Positions 38,617 through 46,451 of a DNA stretch of 64,000 nt are shown in pieces (position 1 is the first letter of the stretch; the number at the start of each line of letters is the position of its first letter). The DNA lies in assembly GCA_900545055.1 (NCBI GenBank), contig UQXP01000002.1:1-64000 (forward strand). Reading direction: 5' to 3'. The DNA is from an uncultured Collinsella sp. Lineage in GTDB: Bacteria > Actinomycetota > Coriobacteriia > Coriobacteriales > Coriobacteriaceae. The position numbers and the translations under genes were made by a program. The notes beneath the pieces are model-generated. The model worked only from the letters and a program-made list of their open reading frames with translations, was not told where the DNA came from and ran no database searches.

Positions 38617-38694
38617 TATCTGTGGGGCAAAGTGGCTACACTACAATCCGTTTGAGCAATAGATATATAGGTAGTACCGTGGGGGCGGATGTAG

Positions 38695-39849
38695 ATGGTC
38701 GAGTGGATTGTTAAGCGTGCGCAGGGCGACCGTGCGCGCGTGGGCACGTTGGCGGGCGTGGTGTGTATTCTCGCCAATGTGGCACTATGCGCTGCGAAGG
38801 GCGTAATTGGCGTGCTGTCGGGATCGGTTTCGATTGTGGCGGACGCCATGAATAATCTGTCCGATGCTAGCTCGAACATCGTGAGCGTGCTTGGCTTTAA
38901 GCTGGCGGGCAAGCCAGCAGACCCCGAGCATCCTTACGGTCATGGCCGCTACGAGTATCTCTCGGGTCTGGTTGTGGCGGCGCTCGTGCTGCTTATTGGC
39001 ATCGAACTGGTGAAGTCCTCGGTGGAGCGTATCGTCAACCCGGAGCCTGTCGAGTTCTCGCTTGCCCTGGTGGCAGTCCTGGCACTTTCGATGGTTGTAA
39101 AGCTGTGGATGGCGGCCCTCAACCAAAAGCTCGGTGACCGCATTGAGTCCGAGACGTTGCATGCGACCGCTCAGGATTCCAAAAACGATGTCCTAGCCAC
39201 GGGCGCCGTGCTGGCGTGCGCGATTGTTTCCCAGGTGACGCATATCAATCTTGACGCATGGGTCGGCCTTGCCGTTGGCGCCTATATCGGCTGGAGTGGT
39301 TTTGAGCTCATCCAGGATACGGTGAGCCCGCTTTTGGGCCAGGCGCCCGATCCCAAGCTGGTCAAACATATCCGAGACAAGATCATGAGCTACCCCGGCG
39401 TTTTGGGCGTCCACGACCTTATGGTTCACGATTACGGTCCGGGCAGGAAGTTTGCAAGTGCGCACGCCGAGATGGCGGCCGAGGCCAGCCCGCTGGAAAG
39501 TCACGACACGCTCGATAACATCGAGCAGTCGTTTAGGAACGAAGACGGTATGATCGTCACGCTCCATTACGACCCCATCGTGACCGACGATCCAAAGGTG
39601 GCGAGCATGCGTCTGCGCATCAACGCCATGGCTCAGGAGATTGATAGCCGCCTCTCGATCCACGACTTGCGTTGCGTACCGGGCCCCACGCACACCAATG
39701 TAATTTTTGACTGCGTGCGACCCTCGGATTTGGCGATGAGCGCCGAGGACCTAAAGCGCACGCTGGCGAAACGGGTCGAATCGGAATATCCCAAGTCGAT
39801 TGCCAAGATTACGATCGACGAAGACTACGTAGGGCATACCCACGAGTAA
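38695..39849 (+). CDS. cation diffusion facilitator transporter
   Basis: Membrane exporter of divalent metal ions, 384 residues. The N-terminal transmembrane domain has the metal-site helix DAMNNLSDASSN, the cytoplasmic loop HPYGHGRYEYLSG and HATAQDSKNDVLATGA, and the C-terminal cytoplasmic domain begins near residue 210 (GQAPDPKLVKHI, VHDLMVHDYGPGRKFASAHAEM). The C-terminal part is longer than usual by a second ferredoxin-like stretch ending DEDYVGHTHE. The first metal position is Asp where zinc-specific members have His, which is common in Mn/Fe-type branches; the metal is not certain. Confidence 0.88.
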   Translation: MVEWIVKRAQGDRARVGTLAGVVCILANVALCAAKGVIGVLSGSVSIVADAMNNLSDASSNIVSVLGFKLAGKPADPEHPYGHGRYEYLSGLVVAALVLLIGIELVKSSVERIVNPEPVEFSLALVAVLALSMVVKLWMAALNQKLGDRIESETLHATAQDSKNDVLATGAVLACAIVSQVTHINLDAWVGLAVGAYIGWSGFELIQDTVSPLLGQAPDPKLVKHIRDKIMSYPGVLGVHDLMVHDYGPGRKFASAHAEMAAEASPLESHDTLDNIEQSFRNEDGMIVTLHYDPIVTDDPKVASMRLRINAMAQEIDSRLSIHDLRCVPGPTHTNVIFDCVRPSDLAMSAEDLKRTLAKRVESEYPKSIAKITIDEDYVGHTHE

Positions 39850-39888
39850 GGCTGTGTCGGCAAAGCAGGTTATGCAGAAGGGGAGAGC

Positions 39889-40509
39889 ATGAAGAAGCTG
39901 TATCTACTCCGCCACGGTCAGACGGAGTTCAACGTCAAAAAGCTGGTCCAGGGCCGCTGCGATTCACCGCTGACCGACCTGGGTCGTCAGCAAGCCGGGA
40001 TGGCAGCCGCGTGGCTCAAAGCCCACAACGTCGTTCCCGACAAAGTGGTCTCCTCCCCTTTGGGCCGAGCCATGGCCACGGCAAGCCTCGTCGCAACCGA
40101 ACTCCTCGGCCCGGACTCTGCCGTCGAGTCCTGCGAAGGCATTATCGAGCGCAGCTACGGCACCTTCGAAGAGGGCCCGCACGACGCGCTGCCTACCGAC
40201 GTCTGGGATCCGGGCGAGGATCTGGTCCCCTTCGGAGGAGAAGGAAGCCAGGCGCTACAGGAGCGCATGGTAGGCACCCTCACCAATATCATGGGCGCCG
40301 AGGGCATCGAAACCCTCCTAGCAGTAAGCCATGGAAGCGCCAGCCGCCAATTCATCAAGGCTGCAGCCCCAGTGGACTTCGAGCTCCCAACAAAACTCCC
40401 CAACTGCGCCATCATGATCTTCGATTTTGACGATGCACGAGAAGAGGACGATACGCTCCAATGCAAGTTCACCTTGCAGCAAATTGTGGATCCCCAGCAA
40501 AGTCATTAG
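39889..40509 (+). CDS. histidine phosphatase family protein
   Basis: The 206-residue product is a branch-1 histidine phosphatase (phosphoglycerate-mutase-like). It opens LYLLRHGQTEFNVKKLVQGR, with RHG holding the phosphorylated His, then DSPLTDLGRQQA, the Glu in IIERSYGTFE and the second His in AVSHGSASR. It is probably a cytoplasmic phosphatase; the substrate is unknown. GGGGAGAG precedes the ATG, 39 bases after the CDF gene, so the two may be cotranscribed. Hairpin element H3 follows. Confidence 0.85.
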   Translation: MKKLYLLRHGQTEFNVKKLVQGRCDSPLTDLGRQQAGMAAAWLKAHNVVPDKVVSSPLGRAMATASLVATELLGPDSAVESCEGIIERSYGTFEEGPHDALPTDVWDPGEDLVPFGGEGSQALQERMVGTLTNIMGAEGIETLLAVSHGSASRQFIKAAAPVDFELPTKLPNCAIMIFDFDDAREEDDTLQCKFTLQQIVDPQQSH

Positions 40510-40544
40510 CCTGAACGAGCAGAGTTAAGCAGACATCAACGTGT

Positions 40545-40709
40545 CGTCTCCCGAGCTTTGGCGGAGGGGCGGGGCCGAGAGTAGCTAAGGTTGTCGCGAG
40601 TTCCGCACGAACAGGAGAGCACTTAATGTGCTCTCCGTCGTGAGCAGGACTGTAGAGCAGCAACCTTAGCTACTCTCGGCCCCGCCCCTCCGCCAAAGCT
40701 CGGGAGACG
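40545..40709. repeat. large hairpin element H3 (conserved core, private arms)
   Basis: Arms 40545-40593 and 40661-40709 are perfectly complementary over 49 bp. The 67-nt core (40594-40660) matches H2's except at a few positions: its palindrome is GGAGAGCAC-TTAAT-GTGCTCTCC, so an A-T pair of H2 has become G-C on both sides, and the flanking inner pair is CACGA/TCGTG instead of CGCAA/TTGCG. It lies between the phosphatase gene and the rplC promoter. Confidence 0.93.
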
Positions 40710-40759
40710 TGCCACGCACTTTACCTGCGTAAACAATGTGAGTGAAATATGAATCTCGA

Positions 40760-40785
40760 TGGATACGCCCGCAGCCGTGTATACT
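40760..40785 (+). promoter_or_regulatory. rplC promoter (repeated 25-bp box)
   Basis: An extended -10, TGTATACT, ends a 25-bp segment (40760-40784) that recurs with three differences at 42625-42649, upstream of rplB. No good -35 is visible. The predicted start near 40792 gives a leader of about 177 bases. Confidence 0.5.
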
Positions 40786-40896
40786 AAACAGCTGTGTGAA
40801 ACCAGGGGAGTATTCTGGCTGGACAAAATGCCTGCTTAATAGGGTTGTCAGGTAGTCCGGGCGAAATACAAGGCTGGGGAGCACGTCGTGTAAGTA

Positions 40897-40948
40897 GTGG
40901 TCCTCTAGGGGCGTACGCTCGGTGGTGTACGCATTGTCCCAAGACCAC
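40897..40948 (+). promoter_or_regulatory. structured leader hairpin upstream of rplC
   Basis: GTGGTC (40897-40902) pairs with GACCAC (40943-40948), and GCGTAC (40911-40916) with GTACGC (40927-40932) around CGCTCGGTGG-like loop bases. It lies in the 5' leader of the rplC operon, where an S10-operon-type autoregulatory RNA (L4 target in E. coli) would be expected. Resemblance to known leaders is not established. Confidence 0.45.
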
Positions 40949-40968
40949 GCGAGAGTTGGGATCATATC

Positions 40969-41589
40969 TTGATCAGCATGATTCTCGGCCGCAAGATTGG
41001 CATGACCCAGGTTTGGGACGAGGACGACAACGTCGTTCCCGTCACGGTCATCCAGGCTGGCCCCTGCGCTGTCTCGCAGGTTAAAACTCAGGCAACCGAC
41101 GGCTATGACGCCGTCCAGATCGGTTTCGGCGACATCAAGGCCAAGAACGTGAACAAGCCCATGGCTGGTCACTTCGCCAAGGCTGGCGTCGAGCCTGTCC
41201 GCTTCCTTCGTGAGGTCCGCGTCGAGAACGGCGAGGAGCACAAGGTCGGCGAGGTCGTCACCGTCGCTGATTTCGCTGATGTCGAGAAGGTCGACGTCAT
41301 CGGTACCTCCAAGGGTAAGGGCTTCCAGGGTCGCATCAAGCGCTGGGGTCAGCGCCGCGGTCCTATGACGCATGGTTCTCACTTCCAGCGTCACCCCGGT
41401 TCTATCGGTCAGTGCGCCTATCCTGCGCGCGTCCTCAAGGGCGTCAAGATGGCCGGTCACATGGGTAACGAGCGCGTTACCGTCAAGAACCTTTCCGTTG
41501 TCCGCATCGATGCCGAGCAGAACCTCATCTTGGTCAAGGGCGCTGTCCCGGGTGCCAAGAATGGTCTCGTCGCCATCCGTATGGCCTAA
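40969..41589 (+). CDS. rplC: 50S ribosomal protein L3
   Basis: Early-assembly 23S-binding protein, 206 residues. Signatures: ILGRKIGMTQVWDED near the N terminus, the central loop RIKRWGQRRGPMTHGSHFQR and HMGNERVTVKNL. The TTG at 40969 gives the common start MISMILGRK and lies seven bases from GGGA; an ATG at 40978 is the alternative. It is normally preceded directly by rpsJ, which here is 13.9 kb upstream beyond the fatty-acid operon. Confidence 0.95.
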   Translation: MISMILGRKIGMTQVWDEDDNVVPVTVIQAGPCAVSQVKTQATDGYDAVQIGFGDIKAKNVNKPMAGHFAKAGVEPVRFLREVRVENGEEHKVGEVVTVADFADVEKVDVIGTSKGKGFQGRIKRWGQRRGPMTHGSHFQRHPGSIGQCAYPARVLKGVKMAGHMGNERVTVKNLSVVRIDAEQNLILVKGAVPGAKNGLVAIRMA

Positions 41590-41635
41590 GGGCCCAGCCC
41601 ATTTAGCCCAGCGTCATACCAAGGAGAACACTTAA

Positions 41636-42262
41636 ATGGCAAAGTTTGAAGTAAAGAACAGCGAGGGCAAGAAGGTCGCCGAGGCCGAGCTCGCCGCTGA
41701 GGTGTACGGCATCGAGCCGAACATCCACGTTATGCACCACATCGTCAAGTGCCAGATGGCCTCTTGGCGTCAGGGCACCCAGTCTGCTAAGGGTCGCTCT
41801 GAGGTTTCCGGTGGCGGCAAGAAGCCTTGGCGTCAGAAGGGCACCGGCCGTGCCCGCCAGGGTTCCATCCGTGCTGCCCAGTGGCGTCACGGTGGCGTTG
41901 TCTTCGCCCCCAAGCCCCGTTCCTACGCTAAGCGTATGAACAACAAGGAGGTCAAGCTGGCTATGCGCTCCGCGCTGTCCGCCAAGCTGGCCGATGGCGA
42001 GCTCGTGCTCGTCGACGACTACGGCTTCGAGAAGCCTTCCACCAAGGCTGCCGTCGCCATGCTCAAGGCTCTCGGCCTTGAGGGCAAGCGTCTGACCATC
42101 ATCGTTCGCGATGAGGACGTCAACGCCTACCTGTCGTTCCGCAACATTCCCAAGACGTTCATCATCACTGCCGACGAGGCCAACACCTACGATCTCGTCA
42201 ACAACAACGCTGTGCTGATGCCCGCCGACATCGCCGCTCACTTCGGGGAGGTGCTTGCATAA
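41636..42262 (+). CDS. rplD: 50S ribosomal protein L4
   Basis: Exit-tunnel protein of 208 residues, in E. coli also the repressor of the S10 operon. Signatures: ARQGSIRAAQWRHGGVVFAPKPR (tunnel loop region), KEVKLAMRSALSAKL and the C-terminal DLVNNNAVLMP. AAGGAGAAC precedes the ATG. Its stop is immediately followed by the rplW start. Confidence 0.97.
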   Translation: MAKFEVKNSEGKKVAEAELAAEVYGIEPNIHVMHHIVKCQMASWRQGTQSAKGRSEVSGGGKKPWRQKGTGRARQGSIRAAQWRHGGVVFAPKPRSYAKRMNNKEVKLAMRSALSAKLADGELVLVDDYGFEKPSTKAAVAMLKALGLEGKRLTIIVRDEDVNAYLSFRNIPKTFIITADEANTYDLVNNNAVLMPADIAAHFGEVLA

Positions 42263-42550
42263 ATGACCGCCCACGAGATCATCATCCGTCCGATCGTGTC
42301 CGAGCGTTCCTTCTCCGGCATGGAGCTGAACAAGTACACGTTCGAGGTCGCCAAGGATGCTAACAAGTATCAGATCAAGGACGCTGTCGAGGAGATCTTC
42401 GGCGTCAAGGTCGTTCGCGTGAACACCCTGACGGTCAAGCCCAAGACCAAGCGCGTGCGCTATGTCGCCGGCAAGACCCGTTCTTGGAAGAAGGCCATCG
42501 TTACGCTGGCCGAGGGCGACACCATCGAGGTCTTTGGCAACCAGGCCTAA
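42263..42550 (+). CDS. rplW: 50S ribosomal protein L23
   Basis: Tunnel-exit protein that docks trigger factor and SRP, 95 residues. Signatures: IIIRPIVSERSF, YTFEVAKDANKYQIKDAVEEIFGVKV and KRVRYVAGKTRSWKKAIVTL. It starts directly after the rplD stop, with GGGGAGG in the rplD 3' end. Confidence 0.97.
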   Translation: MTAHEIIIRPIVSERSFSGMELNKYTFEVAKDANKYQIKDAVEEIFGVKVVRVNTLTVKPKTKRVRYVAGKTRSWKKAIVTLAEGDTIEVFGNQA

Positions 42551-42568
42551 GACTCGCTGCTGTTGAGT

Positions 42569-42604
42569 GAGCTCATGCCTCCCAAATAGGGGAGGCGGGA
42601 GCTC
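42569..42604 (+). promoter_or_regulatory. strong hairpin between rplW and rplB
   Basis: GAGCTC (42569-42574) and GCCTCCC (42577-42583) pair with GGGAGGC (42590-42596) and GAGCTC (42599-42604) around AAATAG. No T-run follows, so it may be an attenuator or processing site rather than a terminator. A repeated promoter-like box follows at 42625. Confidence 0.55.
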
Positions 42605-42624
42605 AAGGTTTCGGGCGTATAAAA

Positions 42625-42649
42625 TGGACACGCCCGGAACCGTGTATAC
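42625..42649 (+). promoter_or_regulatory. promoter-like box upstream of rplB
   Basis: 22 of 25 bases match the box ahead of rplC (40760-40784), including CCGTGTATAC. It lies 81 bases before the rplB ATG, suggesting an internal promoter for rplB onward. Confidence 0.4.
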
Positions 42650-42729
42650 GTCCGGTGTCATCGCACCCGAGGCAGAACCTCGAATCCCTGTCTGCGATGG
42701 CTAACGGATTCCTATTGAAAGGGATTGTA

Positions 42730-43560
42730 ATGGCTGTAAAGCACCTTAAGCCGACCTCCGCTGGTAGGCGTTGGCAGACGATCTCCGATTTCTCTGAGAT
42801 CACCTGCACCAAGCCCGAGAAGTCTCTTCTCGAGCCCCTGCCCAAGAAGGCCGGTCGTAACAACAACGGCCGCATCACCACCCGCCACCAGGGCGGCGGC
42901 GTGAAGCGTCGTTACCGCGTGATCGACTTCAAGCGCAACAAGGACGGCGTGCCCGCCAAGGTTGCCACGATCGAGTACGATCCGAACCGTTCCGCCCGCA
43001 TCGCTCTGCTGCACTACGCTGACGGTGAGAAGCGCTACATCCTGGCCCCCAAGGGCCTCGAGGTCGGTCAGACCATCATGTCCGGTTCTGACGCCGACAT
43101 CAAGCCGGGCAACGCTTTGCCCCTCGCCGACATCCCCGTCGGTACGCTCATCCACGCCGTCGAGTTCCAGCCGGGCAAGGGCGCCGCTATCGCCCGTTCC
43201 GCCGGTAACTCCTGCCAGCTGATGGGTAAGGAGGGCAAGTACGCTATCGTCCGTATGCCTTCCTCCGAGATGCGCCGCATCCTCGTTACCTGCCGCGCCA
43301 CCGTCGGTGAGGTCGGCAACGCCGATCACGCCAACATCGTCATCGGCAAGGCCGGCCGTAAGCGTCACATGAACGTGCGCCCGACCGTCCGCGGTACCGT
43401 CATGAACCCTGTCGACCACCCGCACGGCGGTGGCGAGGGCAAGAACCACACCTCTGGTCGTCCCTCTGTTACCCCCTGGGGTAAGCCGACGAAGGGCCTT
43501 CGTACGCGCAAGAAGAAGAAGGTCTCGAACCAGCACATCATTCGTCGCCGTAAGAAGTAA
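42730..43560 (+). CDS. rplB: 50S ribosomal protein L2
   Basis: Protein near the peptidyl-transferase centre, 276 residues. Signatures: LKPTSAGRR, GRNNNGRITTRHQGGGVKRRYR, AGNSCQLMGKEGKYA and the C-terminal RGTVMNPVDHPHGGGEGK with the conserved histidine. The ATG at 42730 follows GAAAGGGA; upstream in-frame reading covers the promoter box. Confidence 0.97.
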   Translation: MAVKHLKPTSAGRRWQTISDFSEITCTKPEKSLLEPLPKKAGRNNNGRITTRHQGGGVKRRYRVIDFKRNKDGVPAKVATIEYDPNRSARIALLHYADGEKRYILAPKGLEVGQTIMSGSDADIKPGNALPLADIPVGTLIHAVEFQPGKGAAIARSAGNSCQLMGKEGKYAIVRMPSSEMRRILVTCRATVGEVGNADHANIVIGKAGRKRHMNVRPTVRGTVMNPVDHPHGGGEGKNHTSGRPSVTPWGKPTKGLRTRKKKKVSNQHIIRRRKK

Positions 43561-43592
43561 TTTCGGATACCGAGTTTTAGGAGAAAGCACTT

Positions 43593-43853
43593 ATGAGCAG
43601 AAGTCTCAAAAAGGGCCCGTTCGTGGAGACTCGCCTTCTCTCGCGTATCACCGCGATGAACGAGGCTGGCAAGAAGGACGTCGTGAAGACCTGGTCCCGC
43701 GCGTCCACCATCTTCCCCGAGATGGTTGGTCACACCATCGCCGTCCACGACGGCCGCAAGCATGTGCCCGTGTATGTTACCGAGTCCATGGTTGGTCACA
43801 AGCTCGGCGAGTTCGCGCCGACTCGTACGTTCCGTGGCCACAAGGCCAAATAG
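43593..43853 (+). CDS. rpsS: 30S ribosomal protein S19
   Basis: 30S head protein of 86 residues beginning MSRSLKKGPFVETRLLSRI, with SRASTIFPEMVGHTIAVHDGRKHVPVYV and GEFAPTRTFRGH. AGGAGAAA precedes the ATG. In the standard order between rplB and rplV. Confidence 0.97.
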   Translation: MSRSLKKGPFVETRLLSRITAMNEAGKKDVVKTWSRASTIFPEMVGHTIAVHDGRKHVPVYVTESMVGHKLGEFAPTRTFRGHKAK

Positions 43854-43867
43854 GGGGTTAACCGTAA

Positions 43868-44239
43868 ATGGCAACTAAGTCTATTGAAACTGAGGCCACC
43901 GAGGTTCGCGCCGTCGCTAAGTACGTGCGTGTTTCCCCCAGCAAGGCCCGCCTGGTGGTCGATCTGATCCGCCGCAAGCCTGTCGCTCAGGCCTTCGACA
44001 TCCTCCACTTCTGCGACCGCGCCGTCGCCGTGGATGTCGAGAAGGTTCTCCGTTCCGCCGTTGCGAACGCCGAGAACAACAACGGTCTGCGTGCCGACAA
44101 CCTGGTTGTCGCCGCTGCCTATGTTGACGAGGGTCCGACGCTTAAGCGCATCCGTCCCCGCGCCAAGGGTTCCGCTTCTCGCATTCTGAAGCGTACTTCC
44201 CACATCACCGTCGTCGTTGCTCCTCGAAAGGAGGCGTAA
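43868..44239 (+). CDS. rplV: 50S ribosomal protein L22
   Basis: Tunnel-lining protein of 123 residues. Signatures: AVAKYVRVSPSKARLVVDLIR, AVANAENNNGL and the beta-hairpin tip RIRPRAKGSASRILKRTSHI. It starts 14 bases after rpsS. The N-terminal extension (ATKSIETEATEV) is slightly longer than in E. coli. Confidence 0.96.
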   Translation: MATKSIETEATEVRAVAKYVRVSPSKARLVVDLIRRKPVAQAFDILHFCDRAVAVDVEKVLRSAVANAENNNGLRADNLVVAAAYVDEGPTLKRIRPRAKGSASRILKRTSHITVVVAPRKEA

Positions 44240-44245
44240 AGCTGT

Positions 44246-44956
44246 ATGGGTCAGAAAGTCTACCCCACCGGCTTCCGTCTTGGCATCACCGAGAACTGGC
44301 GCTCCCGCTGGTTCGCAGAGAAGGATTACGCTAAGACCCTCGGTAACGATCTCGAGATCCGCAAGTACCTCGAGAAGCGTCTTTCCCGCGCAGCTGTCTC
44401 CCGCGTCGAGATCGAGCGCGCTGGCGACAAGGTGAAGGTCATCATCCTCACCGCTCGCCCCGGCGTTGTCATCGGTAAGAAGGGTGCCGAGATCGATACC
44501 CTCCGCACCGAGCTCGAGAAGGTCGCTGGCGTCTCCAAGGGCCAGCTCTCCGTCGACGTTGTCGAGATCAAGCGCCCCGAGCTCGACGCCAACCTCGTTG
44601 CTCAGTCTATCGCCGAGCAGCTCGAGGGCCGCGTTGCCTTCCGTCGCGCTATGCGCAAGGCTGTCCAGTCTGCCCGCAAGGCCGGCGCTAAGGGCATCCG
44701 TATCCAGTGCTCCGGTCGTCTCGGCGGTGCCGAGATGGGCCGTCGTGAGTGGTACCGCGAGGGTCGCGTGCCTCTGCACACCCTCCGTGCCAAGATCGAC
44801 TACGGCACGGCTGTCGCCAGCACCACCATGGGCGCTTGCGGCGTGAAGGTCTGGATCTACCTGGGCGAGAAGCTCCCGGGCCAGCCTGTTCCCAACCCTG
44901 CACTCGAGGGCTCTTCCCGTCCTCGTCGTCGTAACTCCGAGAGGAGGGGTCAGTAG
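44246..44956 (+). CDS. rpsC: 30S ribosomal protein S3
   Basis: mRNA-entry protein of 236 residues. Starts MGQKVYPTGFRLGITENWRS, has the KH motif VVIGKKGAEIDTLR and the C-terminal domain GRLGGAEMGRREWYREGRVPLHTLRAKIDY. AAAGGAGG precedes the ATG. Its stop codon overlaps the GTG of rplP by one base. Confidence 0.97.
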   Translation: MGQKVYPTGFRLGITENWRSRWFAEKDYAKTLGNDLEIRKYLEKRLSRAAVSRVEIERAGDKVKVIILTARPGVVIGKKGAEIDTLRTELEKVAGVSKGQLSVDVVEIKRPELDANLVAQSIAEQLEGRVAFRRAMRKAVQSARKAGAKGIRIQCSGRLGGAEMGRREWYREGRVPLHTLRAKIDYGTAVASTTMGACGVKVWIYLGEKLPGQPVPNPALEGSSRPRRRNSERRGQ

Positions 44957-45459
44957 TGCTTGCCCCTAAGCGTATTCTTCACCGCAAGGTGCAGCGTGGC
45001 TCCATGAAGGGCCAGGCCAAGGGTAATACCGAGCTGCATTTCGGCGAGTTTGGTATCCAGGCTCTCGAGGCCCATTGGATCACCAACCGTCAGATCGAGG
45101 CCGCTCGTATTGCCATGACCCGCTACATGAAGCGTGGCGGTCGTGTCTACATCACGATCTTCCCCGATAAGCCCATCACCAAGAAGCCTGCCGAGACTCG
45201 CATGGGTTCTGGTAAGGGTAACCCCGAGGAGTGGGTGGCCGTCGTCAAGCCCGGCCGCATCATGTTCGAGGTCAAGGGCGTGCCCGAGGAGGTCGCTCGC
45301 GAGGCTCTGCGTCTTGCACAGCACAAGCTTCCCATCAAGACCAAGATTGTTGCTGCCAAGAACGCTGAGCAGCGCATCGAGAAGGAGATGGCTGAGGAGG
45401 CCGCTCTCGAGGCCAAGTGGGCTGCTGAGGACGCCGCCGCCGCCAAGGAGGAGAACTAA
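44956..45459 (+). CDS. rplP: 50S ribosomal protein L16
   Basis: Protein contacting A-site tRNA, 167 residues. Signatures: MLAPKRILHRKVQRGSMKG, FGEFGIQALEAHWITNRQIE, RGGRVYITIFPDKPITKKP and RMGSGKGNPEEWVAVVKPG. After KLPIKTKIV an Ala/Glu-rich helix-forming tail of about 25 residues extends beyond typical L16 proteins (about 140 residues). GTG start; ends one base into rpmC. Confidence 0.96.
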   Translation: MLAPKRILHRKVQRGSMKGQAKGNTELHFGEFGIQALEAHWITNRQIEAARIAMTRYMKRGGRVYITIFPDKPITKKPAETRMGSGKGNPEEWVAVVKPGRIMFEVKGVPEEVAREALRLAQHKLPIKTKIVAAKNAEQRIEKEMAEEAALEAKWAAEDAAAAKEEN

Positions 45460-45674
45460 TGAAGCCCGCAGAGATTCGTGAGCTCTCGGACGCTCAGCTC
45501 GTTGAGAAGCTGAAGGAAATGCGCGCCGAGCTCTTTAACCTTCGTTTCCAGATGGCCACCAGCCAGTTGGACAACACCGCTCGCGTCAACACCGTGAAGA
45601 AGGACATCGCTCGCGTCCTCACGGAGCAGCGCGCCCGCGAGATCGCAGCGGAGAAGTCCGCTGTCGCCGAGTAG
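45459..45674 (+). CDS. rpmC: 50S ribosomal protein L29
   Basis: Small two-helix protein near the tunnel exit, 71 residues. Signatures: MKPAEIRELSDAQLVEKLKEM, ELFNLRFQMATSQLDN and VKKDIARVLTEQRARE. ATG overlaps the rplP stop; GGAGGAG lies upstream within rplP. Confidence 0.96.
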   Translation: MKPAEIRELSDAQLVEKLKEMRAELFNLRFQMATSQLDNTARVNTVKKDIARVLTEQRAREIAAEKSAVAE

Positions 45675-45690
45675 GACCTAAGGAGAGAAC

Positions 45691-45951
45691 ATGACTGATT
45701 CGCGTAACTCGCGTAAGGTCCGTACGGGTGTCGTTACCTCCGTCTCCGGTGCCAAGACCATCGTTGTCACCATCACCGAGCGCAAGCGTCACCCCAAGTA
45801 CGGCAAGATGATGACCAGCTCCAAGAAGCTGCACGCTCACGATGAGGAGTGCACGGCTGGCGTGGGCGACACTGTCCGCGTTATGGAGACCCGTCCTATG
45901 TCCAAGATGAAGCGTTGGCGCCTCATCGAGGTCGTCGAGCGCGCTAAATAA
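45691..45951 (+). CDS. rpsQ: 30S ribosomal protein S17
   Basis: 16S-binding OB-fold protein of 86 residues. Signatures: RTGVVTSVSGAKTIVVTITERKRHPKYGK, HDEECTAGVGDTVRVMETRPMSK and LIEVVERAK. AAGGAGAG precedes the ATG. This is the last gene of the S10-type portion; a structured 118-base gap separates it from rplN. Confidence 0.96.
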   Translation: MTDSRNSRKVRTGVVTSVSGAKTIVVTITERKRHPKYGKMMTSSKKLHAHDEECTAGVGDTVRVMETRPMSKMKRWRLIEVVERAK

Positions 45952-45978
45952 GCAGTCGCTCTTACGACTTGTACGTTT

Positions 45979-46044
45979 CCGAAGATGTGCGTATGCCTGG
46001 CTTGCATACCACGGGCCGTATACAGGCTGCGCACCTCTCTTCGG
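45979..46044 (+). promoter_or_regulatory. long-range stem upstream of rplN
   Basis: CCGAAGA (45979-45985) pairs with TCTTCGG (46038-46044), GTGCG with CGCAC (46030-46034), and GTATGC (45991-45996) with GCATAC (46004-46009). It fills the gap between rpsQ and rplN, where the spc operon begins in other bacteria. It may be a regulatory leader. Confidence 0.45.
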
Positions 46045-46069
46045 TTCTTAGTTCGGAGGAACATCTACC

Positions 46070-46438
46070 ATGATTCAGATGCAAACCATGCTGAACGTCG
46101 CCGACAACTCCGGCGCTCGCAAGATTCGCTGCATCAAGGTGCTTGGCGGTTCCAAGCGTCGTTATGCAGGCATCGGCGATGTGTTCATCGGTGCTGTCCA
46201 GGAGGCTACTCCTGGCGCCAACGTCAAGAAGAAGGACGTTGTCCGTTGCGTCGTCGTTCGCACCGTTAAGGAGATCCGCCGCAAGGATGGCTCCTACATT
46301 CGCTTTGATGAGAACGCCTGCGTTGTCATCAACAACGATGGTTCGCCCGTCGGCACCCGTATCTTCGGGCCCGTCGCTCGCGAGCTTCGTGACAAGAAGT
46401 ACATGAAGATCGTCTCGCTCGCTCCCGAGACCCTGTAG
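46070..46438 (+). CDS. rplN: 50S ribosomal protein L14
   Basis: Intersubunit-bridge protein of 122 residues. Signatures: MIQMQTMLNVADNSGARKI, GDVFIGAVQEATPGANVKKKDVV and the C-terminal PVGTRIFGPVARELRDKKYM. GGAGGAAC precedes the ATG. rplX follows after 13 bases. Confidence 0.97.
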   Translation: MIQMQTMLNVADNSGARKIRCIKVLGGSKRRYAGIGDVFIGAVQEATPGANVKKKDVVRCVVVRTVKEIRRKDGSYIRFDENACVVINNDGSPVGTRIFGPVARELRDKKYMKIVSLAPETL

Positions 46439-46451
46439 TTAGGGGAGATAT

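Noticed and set aside
40710..40968. A tRNA-like fold in the rplC leader
   Set aside because: No acceptor stem, TPsiC-like GGTTCGA loop or anticodon arm can be assembled; the segment fits a leader RNA better.
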